In this document: positions 37,971-50,426 of the stretch, piece by piece
Layout of the letters: every line of letters starts with the position of its first letter
Numbering within the stretch: position 1 is the stretch's first letter
Assembly: GCF_003573695.1 (NCBI RefSeq)
Contig: NC_039359.1
Location: 187,758,813-187,822,812 of the forward strand
Direction: 5' to 3'
Length of the DNA: 64,000 bases
Source of the DNA: Papaver somniferum
Taxonomy: Eukaryota > Streptophyta > Magnoliopsida > Ranunculales > Papaveraceae
Made by a program: the position numbers and the translations under genes
The notes under the pieces: model-generated
Database searches by the model: none
What the model was told of the DNA's origin: nothing
The model's input: the letters and a program-made list of their open reading frames with translations, nothing else

Positions 37971-38999
37971 ATGGGAAAGAGGAAAACAAGGGAAGAAATC
38001 TCTGGATTAGACAAGTTTGTTTTGAATCATTTCATCCCTCCCGGGGAAGTTGAGAAAATCAAGTATCCTCACTTGATCAAAGGTAAGCATACACTTACGA
38101 ATTTTGTAGATAACACATGTTATGATAGATATCAAGCTTTGAAGGAAGTAAGCTTCACTGAAGAGAAGAGATTCGATCTAGATGTTTCAGAAACCAATTA
38201 TGTGAAGTTTGTTCAAGTCCGAATCTGGGGAAATATGTTCGGATTTGAAAAATATTCACCTGATGTAGTAAGAATTTTTTATGATAATATTCACAATATT
38301 AATCATAAAAAGCTTACTTTTAGCACTTTGGTTGGAAGTACTTTTCTTTATGTCAAAAGAAAGATGATATCAGAAATCATCAACTACAATGGGAAGGGTC
38401 ATATGATTAATGTTTTTGAAATTCACGATGACATTTCAAACCTTATCATTGGTAAAACTGTTGAATGGAAAAATAGAAGGATGATAACCAAAGAAGTACC
38501 CTTATACTTGAGGATTTGCGGTAAACTCACAGTACCAACACTCTTTGCTTGCTCAAGAGATTCCTCCCTATGGAATAGAGAATTTGCTGAAGTGGTTTAT
38601 TACCTTCTTGAAGGAAAGAAACGGATTGATATTTGTGGAATAATTATCAATCAAATGATTAAAATCATTGAATCTCTCAATGTCACAGGTTTCCATAGAA
38701 ACCTTGGATATCCCTGTGTCATCACCAAGTTGTGTGAAAAAACAATAGGGAACTATCCTGGATATAAGAAAGATACCAAAACTGTCTCTCAGGGAATTAT
38801 TAACCGGATGAGTGGAACTCAAAAGGGATCAAGTATCTCATATGATAAAACCTATAGTAATGGAGATCTCATGTTTCACATTTTACGTCTTGGGAGACAA
38901 TTGGACTATATTCAAAGACAGTTGATGTTTGCTTACAGACATGATCAGGAAACTCTTAATGGAAACATATCAATTAATAATGAGTTTCTTAAAGGATAA
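37971..38999 (+). CDS. B1 ORF, resembles putative plant transposon protein family
   Basis: An intact frame of 342 codons from an ATG at 37971 (MGKRKTREEISGLDKF). I chose this start because the frame upstream to 37800 has no other ATG. It has no gag zinc knuckle, protease or polymerase motif. Residues about 60-125 (KFVQVRIWGNMFGF, PDVVRIFYDNI) and about 205-260 (FAEVVYYLLEGKKRIDICG, then RNLGYPCVITKLC) follow the layout of the plant transposon domain found in many retroelement-borne ORFs of unknown role. The C-terminus is helical (LGRQLDYIQRQLMFAYRHDQ). The start is strongly basic. It is the only undamaged ORF of this size in the window, which suggests recent movement or selection. The family match is from memory and tentative. 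Confidence 0.65.
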   Translation: MGKRKTREEISGLDKFVLNHFIPPGEVEKIKYPHLIKGKHTLTNFVDNTCYDRYQALKEVSFTEEKRFDLDVSETNYVKFVQVRIWGNMFGFEKYSPDVVRIFYDNIHNINHKKLTFSTLVGSTFLYVKRKMISEIINYNGKGHMINVFEIHDDISNLIIGKTVEWKNRRMITKEVPLYLRICGKLTVPTLFACSRDSSLWNREFAEVVYYLLEGKKRIDICGIIINQMIKIIESLNVTGFHRNLGYPCVITKLCEKTIGNYPGYKKDTKTVSQGIINRMSGTQKGSSISYDKTYSNGDLMFHILRLGRQLDYIQRQLMFAYRHDQETLNGNISINNEFLKG

Positions 39000-40836
39000 C
39001 AATAAGAAGACTCTGAGGATTCATAGGTACAAAAAAATGAATCCTAACTCATCTTCAAGAAAAAGGAAAAAAAATTGACAGTAGTTTTTGATTTATTTCA
39101 ATAAAGTCTACTATGAATAAAAACTATCTTAATTATGAATAAAATTATTTGATTTATAATTTTTCTTGTGATAGTTTTCGCTTACATAGACTGTGCTTGA
39201 ATGCTTTTATCTTATTGCTATGTATGTTTATGAGATGTTTGATTTCGGTTTTACTACCTTAATATTCGATCTCATATGTTGTGAACCCTTGTGGTTTGGA
39301 TGACTTTTTGACTTAGCAGGATTAAGTTCTTACCCATGTTGGTAGGATTTATCAAAGAATCATGAGGGGTTCTAGTAGAAACAATATGCGAAAAACAATA
39401 TTTGAATCGGTTTTGGTTTAGCATAAAAGCATATGTGTTTCGACGGTTTTCAACTTTTGCTAGAAATTGTTAAAACCGGTTTTCATCCTTTCTCTGGTAA
39501 AGGCTAGTTGTTGTTATTCTTTTGTTCTTGCATAAGGATGACAACATGATGATATTTCGATATCAATTCTCCATGGAAGAATATGCAATCATATTGGAGA
39601 AGTGGATGCAAAATTTAAGGTAACAATCTTGTTAGTTAATTGTTTTCCTGTTTAAGAAAAGCCCGAGTTTATATCATATATATTTATTGCTTTTGCTTAC
39701 CAAAATTTCGGTTCAGTTGATGTTTATTCCATGATGTGTATGATTCAATTGGTTCCGATTAAGAAAAAATATTGTTATCTTGCTTTATTGTGTGGTATCA
39801 ATTGTTTAGGCTTACAAAATTTCGGTGCAATTGCGGTGTTTTAATGCTTATGTTGATTCAATTGCTTTCGGTTGAGGTGAATAATTATGCAAGTTAAATT
39901 TTTTTTGGTTTGTATGAATTATTTATGGCTTAACGAAATAAAAGGATTACGGGATGAGTTGTTTAGTCCAATTCGATTCCGGATAAGAGAAACTAAGTTA
40001 ATTCTGATCTTAGTTAGACTTATCGAAGTGAGGTTTCGGTTATTCAAGTTTACTCGAATGCCTTAACAAGAAATGCTATTTAACTAACCTAGTACTTGTC
40101 ATGTTTAAAATTGAAAGATCTAAGTTTATGGGTAATTAAAATCCGATGAGAAAAATAGAGTTATCTTTATTTTGGTCTTATCGAATTAAGCGGTCGTTTT
40201 TGAACAATCGGTTTAGCAAAGAGACTAAGGTACTTAGTTAATTTTGTTTTGATAAACTAAATTGGAAAAATTGTTTCGGAAAATTGTTTCCTTGGTATCA
40301 TATCAAAATAAAACTACTTGTAGTTTCGGTTTTGATATTGGTTATAAGAACATGATGTATGGAACCCTCGTGCCTAACTCTACAGGTTGCAAGTCTATTT
40401 TGAGATTTGTAAGATTCTTTTCGTGTTGTCCTTTATTCGTTTCTTTGTAATTTTGTGAAAAAAAGGGGGAGAAATATCTGGAGTAAACAAGTGACACTGG
40501 CATTGATTTTATATTGATTGGTATCGCTAAGGAAAAGAACATTGGTGCTTAAACGTTTTTATCTAAACGAGAGAGTGAAAGCATAGACTAGGGGGGAGTA
40601 ACATGCCATATGAATCGGTATAACAAAGACGTGCGGATTGAATATCTACCTATCTTCCTTAGGGGGAGTAATAGCTTTGTTATTATAATGTCAACAACGA
40701 CATTCTCAAGGATTGAATGTAAGCAGATTACTGTGCTGCTGAATTCAGAAATCAAGCGTATGTGTAATGAATTCTTGTAATTTTTTTATCCATATGATGT
40801 AAGAGTTTTGTAACTAAAATTTACAAAGGGGGAGAT
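39000..40836 (+). other. B1 3' noncoding region with several purine tracts
   Basis: No gene seen over 1.8 kb. Purine tracts lie at 40459-40474, 40591-40600, 40661-40670 and 40825-40836; the last adjoins the LTR and is the likely primer for plus-strand synthesis. The 40121-40836 part matches B2 17446-18162. Confidence 0.7.
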
Positions 40837-43648
40837 TGTTAGAGCATAGCTCGGTTGAACCCACCAGGCGTTGGTATGTCAAGTTTGGTTATCATATTTT
40901 AGTAAATCAAAACTCATGTTAAGAGTCTCTTTATCATGTACTAGAGTCATCTTCGTATAGGTTAGCTTGAAAGAATTAGGATATGAGACATTACAAGTAT
41001 TGCGAAGTCTTGAAGATGTGAAGAAGCAAGGAGCTACAACGACAAAAATCATCCTTCCACTTGAGGTTAGTGACATTTGACTTGAACTTTTTCATTCCCT
41101 AACGTATCTTTCAAGTTGTGCATATTGAAAACAAAATTGCGAAGCATATTTGAACTCTAGATAGACATAGTATTAAGGAATACAATACGAGGTTTATTGC
41201 TTAAACTTTAAACTTTGTAGATAAGACATCGCCATAATCATTTGAATGCTATTGTGATTATGTATGGGTATGAGGTGAGGATTTCATCATAGGGAACAAT
41301 GTTTTACATGTGTTCTAAGGAAGTAAGCTCATAAACTTGTTTGTGAACCGAAAAGGAAATTGCCATGCGTTATTGGTTTTGTTATTCATTGCATATCTTA
41401 TGAACAACCAATATGTGTGATTGAGTATAACCGTTCACGACTTGTTTGTGTTCTTGGTAGAACTATTCAGAAAGGCCTGACTTATGTATTGGTATGGCTT
41501 TTATTAGTGAAACCGATCTTAAGTAATCACTTGAGATGGTATGATCGGGTTTGTGATTTTATGTCTGGCCAAATATAGGAAAGAGCAACCGATCTTAGTA
41601 AAAGGTGCAGTACATCACAAAGGGAAACGGATCCTTGTATGAGGTGCAGCAAGGTTTATAGCAGAAAGGGGAACCGATCCTATGAACCTGTGCAACACTT
41701 TTTTAGGCAAAGGGGTGCAACACATATAAGTTAGATACCATATATATGTGGGGAACTGATCCTAGTCAAACGAATTTTGGAAAGCTAGTGTGACTATGCA
41801 CAATACTCACATGGAAGGTAGAACCGAAAATTGTTTTGGTAGAACCGTTAAACCCATGATTGTGATTGAATGTTATTTGATCAATCGTATAGTTCTTGAA
41901 AGTCAGATGAACCAATTCTAAACTTGTTTGGAAGTGTGGAAAATCTGTTTCAAGGTTGTAAGTGTGAAAGAGAACTTACAAAGTAAGGATGTCGACATAC
42001 TTTGAACACGTGCAATGAATGTTTATTTCTTTAATTGTTCAAAGTTATTCCTTAATAGATAAGGGAAGAGAATCCCAGGATCGAAACATAAGTAAGTTAA
42101 GAATCTTTTAAATAAGGTTATTAATTTCATTTTGTATGGAAATACAAGAATTAGTAATGTGCATTTACTAATTAGATTTTCCGAGAGATTTCGATCATTA
42201 TTTTTGGACAGAGCATTTCCAGGAATTATGAAAACCGAATTTGTGCTTTAATGAATATCTTGAGAATATTTTCGGTTTTGGAAATTCCGTGGTGTCCAAA
42301 CTTCCTTGTTTATAAATACTTGAAGTTTTCCTTTCTAGCAAACTAATCCTTCGTAACAAGAAGCTTCCTCTTTGTTGTGTTGTTACTGGTGTAGCCGCCT
42401 ATTCGGAGAGGAGAGTAACCTAATTAGGAGAAATCTATTACGGACGCTCAGTTTAAAGTCTTCTTTGGGATTGAGAAGCTCTAGCGTGTAAAATTGGTGG
42501 TAAAATAGATAATTAAGGTTTATATTTTGTTCATTGATTTGATTGACTAACGGTGGTTGAAATCTGATTGCACCTAGTTTGTTTATGCTTGAGAATCTTC
42601 TCTTCTGATATAAGATTCACTCAAACTAGTTCAGAGTGTCGACATGGATCTTTAGATTGTTGTTATTTCTAAAGACGATCTTGTGATAATCCATTGTTAA
42701 TAGACTCTGTTCTGTCCGTGATTGATCACAAGAGGTTCAAGTGATTGTGTGAAGGTTATTATTGAAGATCTAAGAATATTTGAAGACGAAGAAGATATTG
42801 AAGATTTATGATTTGTGGGTTCATAATCTTTGGTGTGCACAATACTTGTTTCGGTAAAAGAGGATCCAATTAATAATCGGTTTATCCTTGTGATAGATTG
42901 GATTGATTAATTGAATAGGTCGGCATCAACACAATTCTTTGGGTTAATAGTGTTGTTGGCTTAATCTTAAACGATTACTTCGGTAATTGAACATAAGATA
43001 GAACTAAGGACCTGACGACGGAGTTTATGTTAAGATAAACAGAAGAGCCTTTGTACGACTCATATCACTTGGTTGAAGAGAGTTGATACCAAACAGATTT
43101 ATTGTTCCTTTACTGTTTGGAATACGAACCAAAGGAATTGTTCCAAGTACGTGACTTATTTATAAGTTGGAGGCGTGGGAATACAGACAGAACTAGGTGA
43201 ACTATAGGTTTAGTTGCTTGGTATCAACTATACGAAGTTAGGTGTAATTTTGTGTAGCGGCTAATCCTGAGAGTATTCAATTTTGGACAAGGTCCCGAGG
43301 TTTTTCTGCATTTGCGGTTTCCACGTTAACAAAATCTTGCTGTGTCATTTACTTTATATTTCCGCATTATAATTGTTTTATTATAATTAAAGTAAATTAC
43401 ACAAACGTTAATTCCTATTTACTTGATAAGTGAATCCTATTGTATTTGGTTAAGTCCTAACCTTTTTATCAAGTAACATACTTCGTTGTTGTGTTGTCTC
43501 GATCTCATATCCATAGACGACCACACGAAGTGTGAACCGATTAGTTGTATTGTCTCGACTCAGTCCATAGAAAATCACTTTCGGAGAAAGGACTTATAGG
43601 TAGCAAAAGTTTTAGCTTGAGGTATATTTGGGTACCCTCGCCTTTTCA
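40837..43648 (+). repeat. B1 3' LTR, 2812 bp
   Basis: Starts TGTTAGAGCATAGCTCGG and ends CGCCTTTTCA. The GAACCGATCC repeat cluster at 41585-41765 has lost part of one unit relative to B2. TATAAATA is at 42311. Confidence 0.92.
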
Positions 43649-43747
43649 ACGAGCTTGAAGAAAAACACGCATAACAATTTTCCACCATAGGTAGTTTGTT
43701 CTATCGAATACTGGTGGTACATCTATGGAGATATAATTCCTTTCCAT
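43649..43747 (-). pseudogene. A2 Copia Gag, N-terminal 33 codons
   Basis: An ATG at 43747 opens the frame. It reads VPPVFDRTNYLWWKIVMRVF, the typical start of Copia Gag proteins, and stops at the B1 insertion site. The codon at the break is in phase with 34297 once one copy of the duplication is removed. Confidence 0.85.
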
Positions 43748-43813
43748 ACAGTCAGATCGCTACAAAAACAAACTTGTAAGGTCTTTAAACGTGTTTGCCT
43801 GCTCTATAACAAT

Positions 43814-46481
43814 TGAAAATGCGGGGGTCTAAAAACCACACCCAATATTTCGATTACCAATCTGTATGGACTAACTCCAATATACTTTTAAGAGAATCAA
43901 CTAGACAGTCAGACTCAATCTTTGATGCCGATCTACACAACTAATCAATCCAATTCTATCACAAGTAGAAAACCAATTATAATTGGATCCTGTTTTTACC
44001 GAAACAAGTATTGTGGACACTAAATATTATGAACCCTAAATCAGAAATATTCAATATCTTCTTTGTATTCAAATCTTCTTAGATCTTCAATAAATACTTG
44101 CACACAACAACTTGAATCTCTTGTGATTAATCACGCACAGAACGGAGTCTGTTAACAATGGATTATCACAAGATCGTCTTTAGATCTACAAACAGTCTAA
44201 AGATCCCTGTCGAAACTATGAACTAGTTTGAGTGAATCTTATATCATAAGAGAAGATCCTCAAGCATAAACAAACTAGGTTCAATCAAAGTTCAACCACC
44301 ATTAGTCAATCAAATCAATCGAAAACAAAAGATGAACCACAATTATCTAGTTTCCCACCAACGGTACTAATAGAGATTCTCAATCCCAAAGAAGACTTTA
44401 AAACGAGCGGTCGTAAGATATTTCTCCTAATTAGGTTACTCTCCTCTCCGAATAGGCGGCTTCACCAGTAACAGCACAACAAGAGGTAGTTTGTTGTTAT
44501 GAAGGATTAGTTTGCTAGATATGCAAACTTGAATATTTATAGACTAGGAAGTTGGGACACCAAGGAATTTCCAAAACCAAAAACATTCTCAAGATATTCA
44601 TTAAAGCACAAATTCGGTTTCCATGATTCCTGGAAATTCTCTGTCCAAAAATAATGATTGAAATCTCTTGGAAAATCTCTAATTAGTAAATGCGCATTAC
44701 TAATTCTTATTTTCCGAAAAATAAAATTAATAACCTTAATTAAAAGATTCTTAATTTATTGATGTTTCGATCTAGTGATTCTCTTCCCTTAGCTATTAAG
44801 GAATAACTTTGAACAATTAAATATTAACTTTCACATCACGTGTTCAAAGTATGTCGACATCCTTACTTTGTAAGTCCTCTTTCATACTTACAACCTTGAA
44901 ACCGATTTGCCACACTTCCAAACAAGTTTAGAATTGGTTCATCTGACTTTCAAGAACTATGTAATTGATCAAGACCATTCAATCACAAAACATGGATGTA
45001 ACGGTTCTACCAAAACAAGTTTCGGTTCTACCTCTATGTGAGTATTGTGCTTAGTCACACTAGCTTTCCAAAATTCTGTTGACTAGGTACTAGGATCGGT
45101 TCCCTACATATATATGTTATCTAACTTATATGTGTTGCACATGTCCATAGGATCGGTTCCCCTTTGCCTAAAAACGTGTTGCACATGTCCATAGGATCGG
45201 TTCCCCTTTATGCTATAAACTTGTTGCACCTCATACAAGGATTGATTCCCCTTTGTAATGTACAACACCTCTTACTAGGATCGGTTCCTCTTTACCCAGA
45301 ATTGGTTAGACAAAAAAATCACAAACTCGATCATACCATCTCAAGTGATTACTTAAGATCGGTTTCACTAATAAAAGTCATACCAGTACATAAGTCAGGC
45401 CTTTGTGAATAGTTTTACCAAGAACACAAACAAGTCATGAACGGTTATACTAATCACACATATTGGTTGTTCATAAGATATGCAATGAATAACAATACCA
45501 ATAACACCTGGCGATTTCCTTTTCGATTCACAAACCAAGTTCATGAATTTACTTCCTTAGAACACATGTAAAACATTGTTCCCTAGGATGAAATCTTCAC
45601 CTCATACCCATACTAATCACAATAGCATTAAACGATTATTTCGATGTTTTATTTACAAAGTTTAATAGTTAAGAAATAAACCTCGTATTGTATTCCTTAA
45701 TACTATGTCTATCTAGAGTTCAATCATGCTTCGCAGTTTTGTTTTCAATATGCACGACTTGAAAGATACGTTAGGGAATGAAACAGTTCAAGTCAAATAT
45801 CACTCACCTCAAGTGGAAGGATGATGTTGTCGTTGTATCTCCTTGATTCTTCACATCTTCAAGTATTCACAATATTTGTAATGTCTCATATCCTAATACT
45901 TTCAAGCTAACCTATACGAAGTTGACTCTAGTACATAATCAAGCGACTCTTAACATGAGTTTTGATTCACTAAAATATAACAACCAAACTTGACATACCA
46001 ACGCTTGATGGATTCAACCGAGCTATGCTCTAACACCATTTTCAAGTAATTGAAACTTAATATGACTTTTGTCACTAGTAAAGATGGACTTGGCCAAAGC
46101 GAAATCTTACCAACACATATTTCGAGAAATAGATAAGCGAATAAACTCGGCTCGAAATAGCAAATGTGTATAATCAAAATCTATATAGCAAAACGACTTT
46201 TGTCTCAAGATATGAGATAGAGTAGACATACTTTTGAGTGACATATAAGTTCAAGTTTCTACATACCTTTTAGTCGATGAAGTTCCACCAGTTCCTTGAG
46301 TAGTTATTCGTCTTTGTATGATGATCGGCATGGAGTCTTGAGCTCAACTACACTTTCTATGCTAGTCCGAGACTTAGCTATAAGTAGACTAGAAATCAAG
46401 ACTTATAGTTCTGATCACTAACATTGAAAAACATGCTTGAGATAGCAACGTATGCGAGTTCGACCGAGCAGTGTTCTAACA
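43814..46481 (-). repeat. A2 right LTR (5' LTR) carrying a B-LTR fragment
   Basis: A sequence covers 43814-43920 and 46036-46481. Between them is 2.1 kb of B LTR in reverse orientation, and about 2 kb of A LTR is missing. The LTR promoter is therefore gone from this side. It ends GTGTTCTAACA. Confidence 0.85.
43921..46035 (-). repeat. B-LTR fragment inside the A2 right LTR
   Basis: Reverse complement of about the first 2.1 kb of a B LTR; its true 5' end is at 46035 (CTCTAACA on the plus strand) and its other end is truncated. It includes the U3 repeats at 45090-45300. Confidence 0.85.
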
Positions 46482-46792
46482 TTATTATTCGTTATGCATA
46501 TATTACTCACTATTTTGACATATGCAGGTAGAATTCTATCGAGACTACGTTATAGGTATGCTCCGACTAGCAATCCACAATATTTCAATTTGCAACACGG
46601 ATCAAAGATGTGTTCTAAAACTGAAAGTAAGGTCCTTTAGATAAGGAAGCCTAATGGTCTGGATAAAGTGTAAGTTATATACTTTAAGATTGATTACATT
46701 TATAAGGTTGTGTTGCTCATTTTATTTTTTATTTTGGGTACATATATCACTGTGGTATAATGGTTATAGAAAACGAAATAAAATAAGAAAAT
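46482..46792. other. Spacer between A2 and A3
   Basis: 311 bases of non-LTR sequence. A possible splice acceptor (ATATGCAG, to 46527) precedes a short open stretch (reading RYRYAPTSNPQYFNLQ on the plus strand). That could be a gene scrap, but it is too short to call. Confidence 0.4.
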
Positions 46793-47396
46793 TGAAAATG
46801 CGGGGGTCTAACAACCACACCTAACAATTTGTTTGGCAATCTGAGAGGAATTACTCCAATACACTTTCTAGAGAATCAACTAGACAGTTAGACTCAATAT
46901 AGAATAAAGTATATCAAAGAGTTTAATATATCTAACTCTTAATTCAATCCATAATCAACAAATAGAAATCTGCGAGCCCGATTGAATATAAGAGGAATTA
47001 CTTGAACGGTACCAAAGACCAATATTCAAGTGTCAATCAATGTAAATCAACAACCAAAGGTTGTATATTCTAATTGATTGATCTTAACGCACAACCCGTG
47101 ATATTTCAATTATACAACAAAATATAATGCGGAAAAGAAATAACACAGACACCAGAATTTTGTTAACGAGGAAACCGCAAATACAAAAAAATCCAGGGAC
47201 CTAGTCCAGATTGAACACCACACTGTATTAAGCCGCTACAGACACAGTAGCCTACTACCAATTAACTTCGTACTGGACTGTAGTTGAACCTTAATCAATC
47301 TCACACTGATTCAAGGTACAGTTGCGCTCCTTACGTCTCTGATCCCAGCAGGATACTACGCACTTGATTCCCTTAGCTGATCTCACCCACAGCCAA

Positions 47397-49201
47397 TGAT
47401 GTAGTTTTACAGTGATAAGTAGGGAATTCGTTTCTCGGACTTGGAAAGATTTTAATTTTAGACTTGATAAAAGAAAATATTAAAACTAACAAAATTATGG
47501 AAAAGAAGGTACCAAGAGTAAGAGCTACTGGGACTTAGGACTTCACTGTTTTTCATACTCTTGTGGTTCAGAAATTAATCCTATGATAATTATGGATCAA
47601 ATAAAATTTATCTTCTAATAATATTTGCCAAGATAGATTTTTTAAAGGCAATGACTGTAAATCTAAAGCATAGGTCATCAAATCATTTAAGCTAAGCATG
47701 ACCCATCAATTGAAATAACAATCATTCAATAAAAATCATAAAACAATTAATAAACAATGCAAAAAGTAAATAAGAATTAATTCAAGTTACCACATAGATG
47801 AAATCCAGCTTCCTTCTTTGTCCCAGTGATGGGGTTTAGCTTATTATGATAAAAACACACTCAAAATGATATTTCATAGCTCTAAAAGGTGTTTTTATTA
47901 AAGAAATTGTATAAGATAGATATTTGCAACGCTGTAATGGTGTTACATACGTCACTGTTACAAGCAGGCTGTTGCAATTTAAACGTAACTGTTACAAAGG
48001 TACTATCGCAGACACTGTTCAACAACGACAGTTCTTTTGTGTCTGTTCTTCGTGTTCTTCAGAATGACACTTCTATGGTGTTTTCTGCAACTTCTCCTAC
48101 TTCTTCTCTGATGCTGCAACAGAATTGCTCTGCAGCGATTTGTTTGATGCTCTGCACTACCCCTAACTCTCGATAACCCTTTTATATGCTCCCACTGGCC
48201 TTTTTATAGTCAACGGGCGAAGAAATATTCCCATTAACTTCAAAATATTCCGCCATAACTTCTCGGATTTTTGCGGGAAATAATTTCCTTTCTTGCTCTT
48301 TCACGCTATCAGGTTACTGTCAAGTATCCTTATTTTTGTTCTACACGCTTCTGCTGCAGCTTAGCACACTCCAAAATAAACATTACATGTCGAAATCGTG
48401 TGCAATCCCGTGAATATATCCCATAAAACACGTACTCCCCTGTTCCTTTCCCATCGATGATACATCCAGATTATTTTGAATACGAAGGACTTACCAGTCC
48501 TTTTTAGCTCAAACAAGTCCAGCCCGATTAATTCAAGCAATTAAGTTGCATCAAATCCATTCCAAAATCCATATAAAACTTCCCGGAACCAAGTAAACCC
48601 GAGACTGATATTTTTTCAATTGGAGATTATCCAACCCATTCTAAACGAATCTGAGACCATTATCAACCCTTTCTATCCATTAAGAACAAACCTAATTAAT
48701 TTGATCGATCGAGTATGCCTCTAACAACTCCAAATATTGAACCGTGACTTTCCCGGTGACTGCAACCATTTGTTTCAATTATCCAGCCAATTCCAGACGA
48801 ATCAAACACCATTACCATCTCTGTTAAGCTCAAGAAAGTAGACCCACAAAATTTCAGCCATTGAATCTCAGTAGAACACCTTCAAATCTTCAACCCTAGA
48901 TCTGTTGCCTTAAAAAAAAAATTTCCCGCCATTTTCTAAATTCAAATTGTTGAAGAAGGTCACCCCTTAACCGAGCTGCTTGGGTGCCAATAGAAATCAG
49001 AATTCCCCTTATCCAAAATGGGGGTCCGAATAGCAAATGTCCTCCGGGTGGGATTTTATCAACTTTTCGAGCCGATTTTTCCAAAAATGTTTGTTTCCCA
49101 AAAATACCTACAAACACACAAAACACCATAATAAATACAAAATCGAGTACCAATAATTCAGAAAATTGAGGACAAAATTAGACACATAAATGTGTCTATC
49201 A
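47397..49201 (-). repeat. E2 left LTR (3' LTR)
   Basis: Starts TGATGTAGTTTTACAGTG and ends TGTCTATCA. Collinear with 53846-55668. Confidence 0.93.
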
Positions 49202-50426
49202 AATACCCCCAAACTTATTATTTGCTAGTCCTCGAGAAATTTTATTCTAGAAAATAAAATCCTAACTCACTTTCGCAGGCATCGCGATTGCACTTAACAT
49301 GTGCAACAAGCCTTTGAACCCCTAGCTTTCCCTAGTGGCCGAGTTATAGTCTCGGGAGGGCTTACCAGAGGTATACCCACACAGCCTTTAGCCCAGACCC
49401 TAGCTATCTACGCGGAACCTTGGTAGGCACTACAGAATCTCCTTGGTTGGCATACTTATTGACTACAGGAGGAAGTACCCTGATGCGAAATTCCAATTAC
49501 TGTACACGAGTTTGCACTCAAGCATACTAAAATTTATATATAAATGACATAGCTCGACTCATATTGTTTTTGAACATCATAACCGGAGTAAACCTATCAC
49601 ATGGATGGATTAAGAAGATGTATGTAGAGAAAAATGTAGATGGTTTTGATGTTGACTAAGGTGAACGGTGTTTCCCATATCTGTATGAAGGCCACTACTA
49701 GGATGAACCTATCCTAATGGACTGAGATACCGGTCTGACTAATATTCAACACAGCTGGCAAATACAAGGGGACCAGCGGGTGATAATCATAACTCTAGGT
49801 CAACACAACTGGCATATACAAGTGCACCAGTGGTCGACTTTATTGAATTTATTGCGGTTGGTCTGATGGTCTAGTCTCAATTTTTTTTTTGTATCTCAAT
49901 CACTTTATCTCAACCTATCAGTGGTAACAACTTGATTTGTGTGCCCCACCAAATCACTAAGAAACATATTTAAAAGAAAAGAAAATAAAAATATAAGGTG
50001 AAAAGGATTCAACGAGATATGGCGAAACTACCATGTTTTTTTCTCTAACACCTGAGCTCTATGCTTTTATGAATAGACTCTTTAGATGTTTCCATCTAAT
50101 CAGATTGATTCCTCAACTCCTACAACCAAGATGCTTCCATCCACTTAGATTGGTTAGTCCCATCCTTAATAAGCATAAATTTCTAGGCTCTGAAGTTTAT
50201 TTATCTCAACTAACAAAAAGTTTCTCCCATACCCCCAAAATTAAATCTAACATTGTCCTCAATGTTCTAAAGATAAAATTAAAACATGAACAAGGAGAAA
50301 CATTTATCATTTGAAGAAAAAGAGTTAAGGAAAGATATTACCGTGTTGCATGAGTATGGGTTACCTCCCAAGAAGTGCTAAGTTTGAAGTCTTCAGCTAG
50401 ACGTCAAATACCCATAAAATGTCTAA
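49202..50426 (-). other. E2 3' untranslated region and polypurine tract
   Basis: The tract reads AAGTTTGGGGGTATT on the minus strand beside the LTR. The rest is collinear with E1 666-1833 and has no gene. An AT microsatellite lies near 50443-50457, at the end of the ORF. Confidence 0.75.

Larger units (their letters stand above)
34298..43648 (+). mobile_element. B1: complete family-B non-autonomous retrotransposon nested in A2 gag
   Basis: LTRs are 34298-37002 and 40837-43648. The flanking 5-bp duplications are ATGAG (34293-34297) and ACGAG (43649-43653), one mismatch. Removing B1 joins the A2 Gag frame exactly (Gln-Ala-His-Asp). The primer site is at 37005-37016 and the purine tract at 40825-40836. 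The interior has one intact ORF (37971-38999) and no gag or pol. B1 is 9.35 kb, larger than many autonomous Copia elements despite coding for so little. Confidence 0.92.
25622..46481 (-). mobile_element. A2: family-A element with decayed Copia gag, host of S1 and B1
   Basis: The left LTR is 25622-30747 (interrupted by S1), the interior 30748-34297 plus 43649-43813, and the right LTR 43814-46481 (with a B-LTR fragment). On the minus strand it runs 5' LTR, degenerate primer site (43801-43811), gag, ORF2, 3' noncoding region, purine tract, LTR. No pol lies between gag and ORF2. B1 is inserted near the Gag N-terminus. The left LTR has a leader and primer site on its other side, so it looks like the junction of a tandem or recombinant. 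A right target duplication would be TTATT (46482-46486). Confidence 0.82.
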
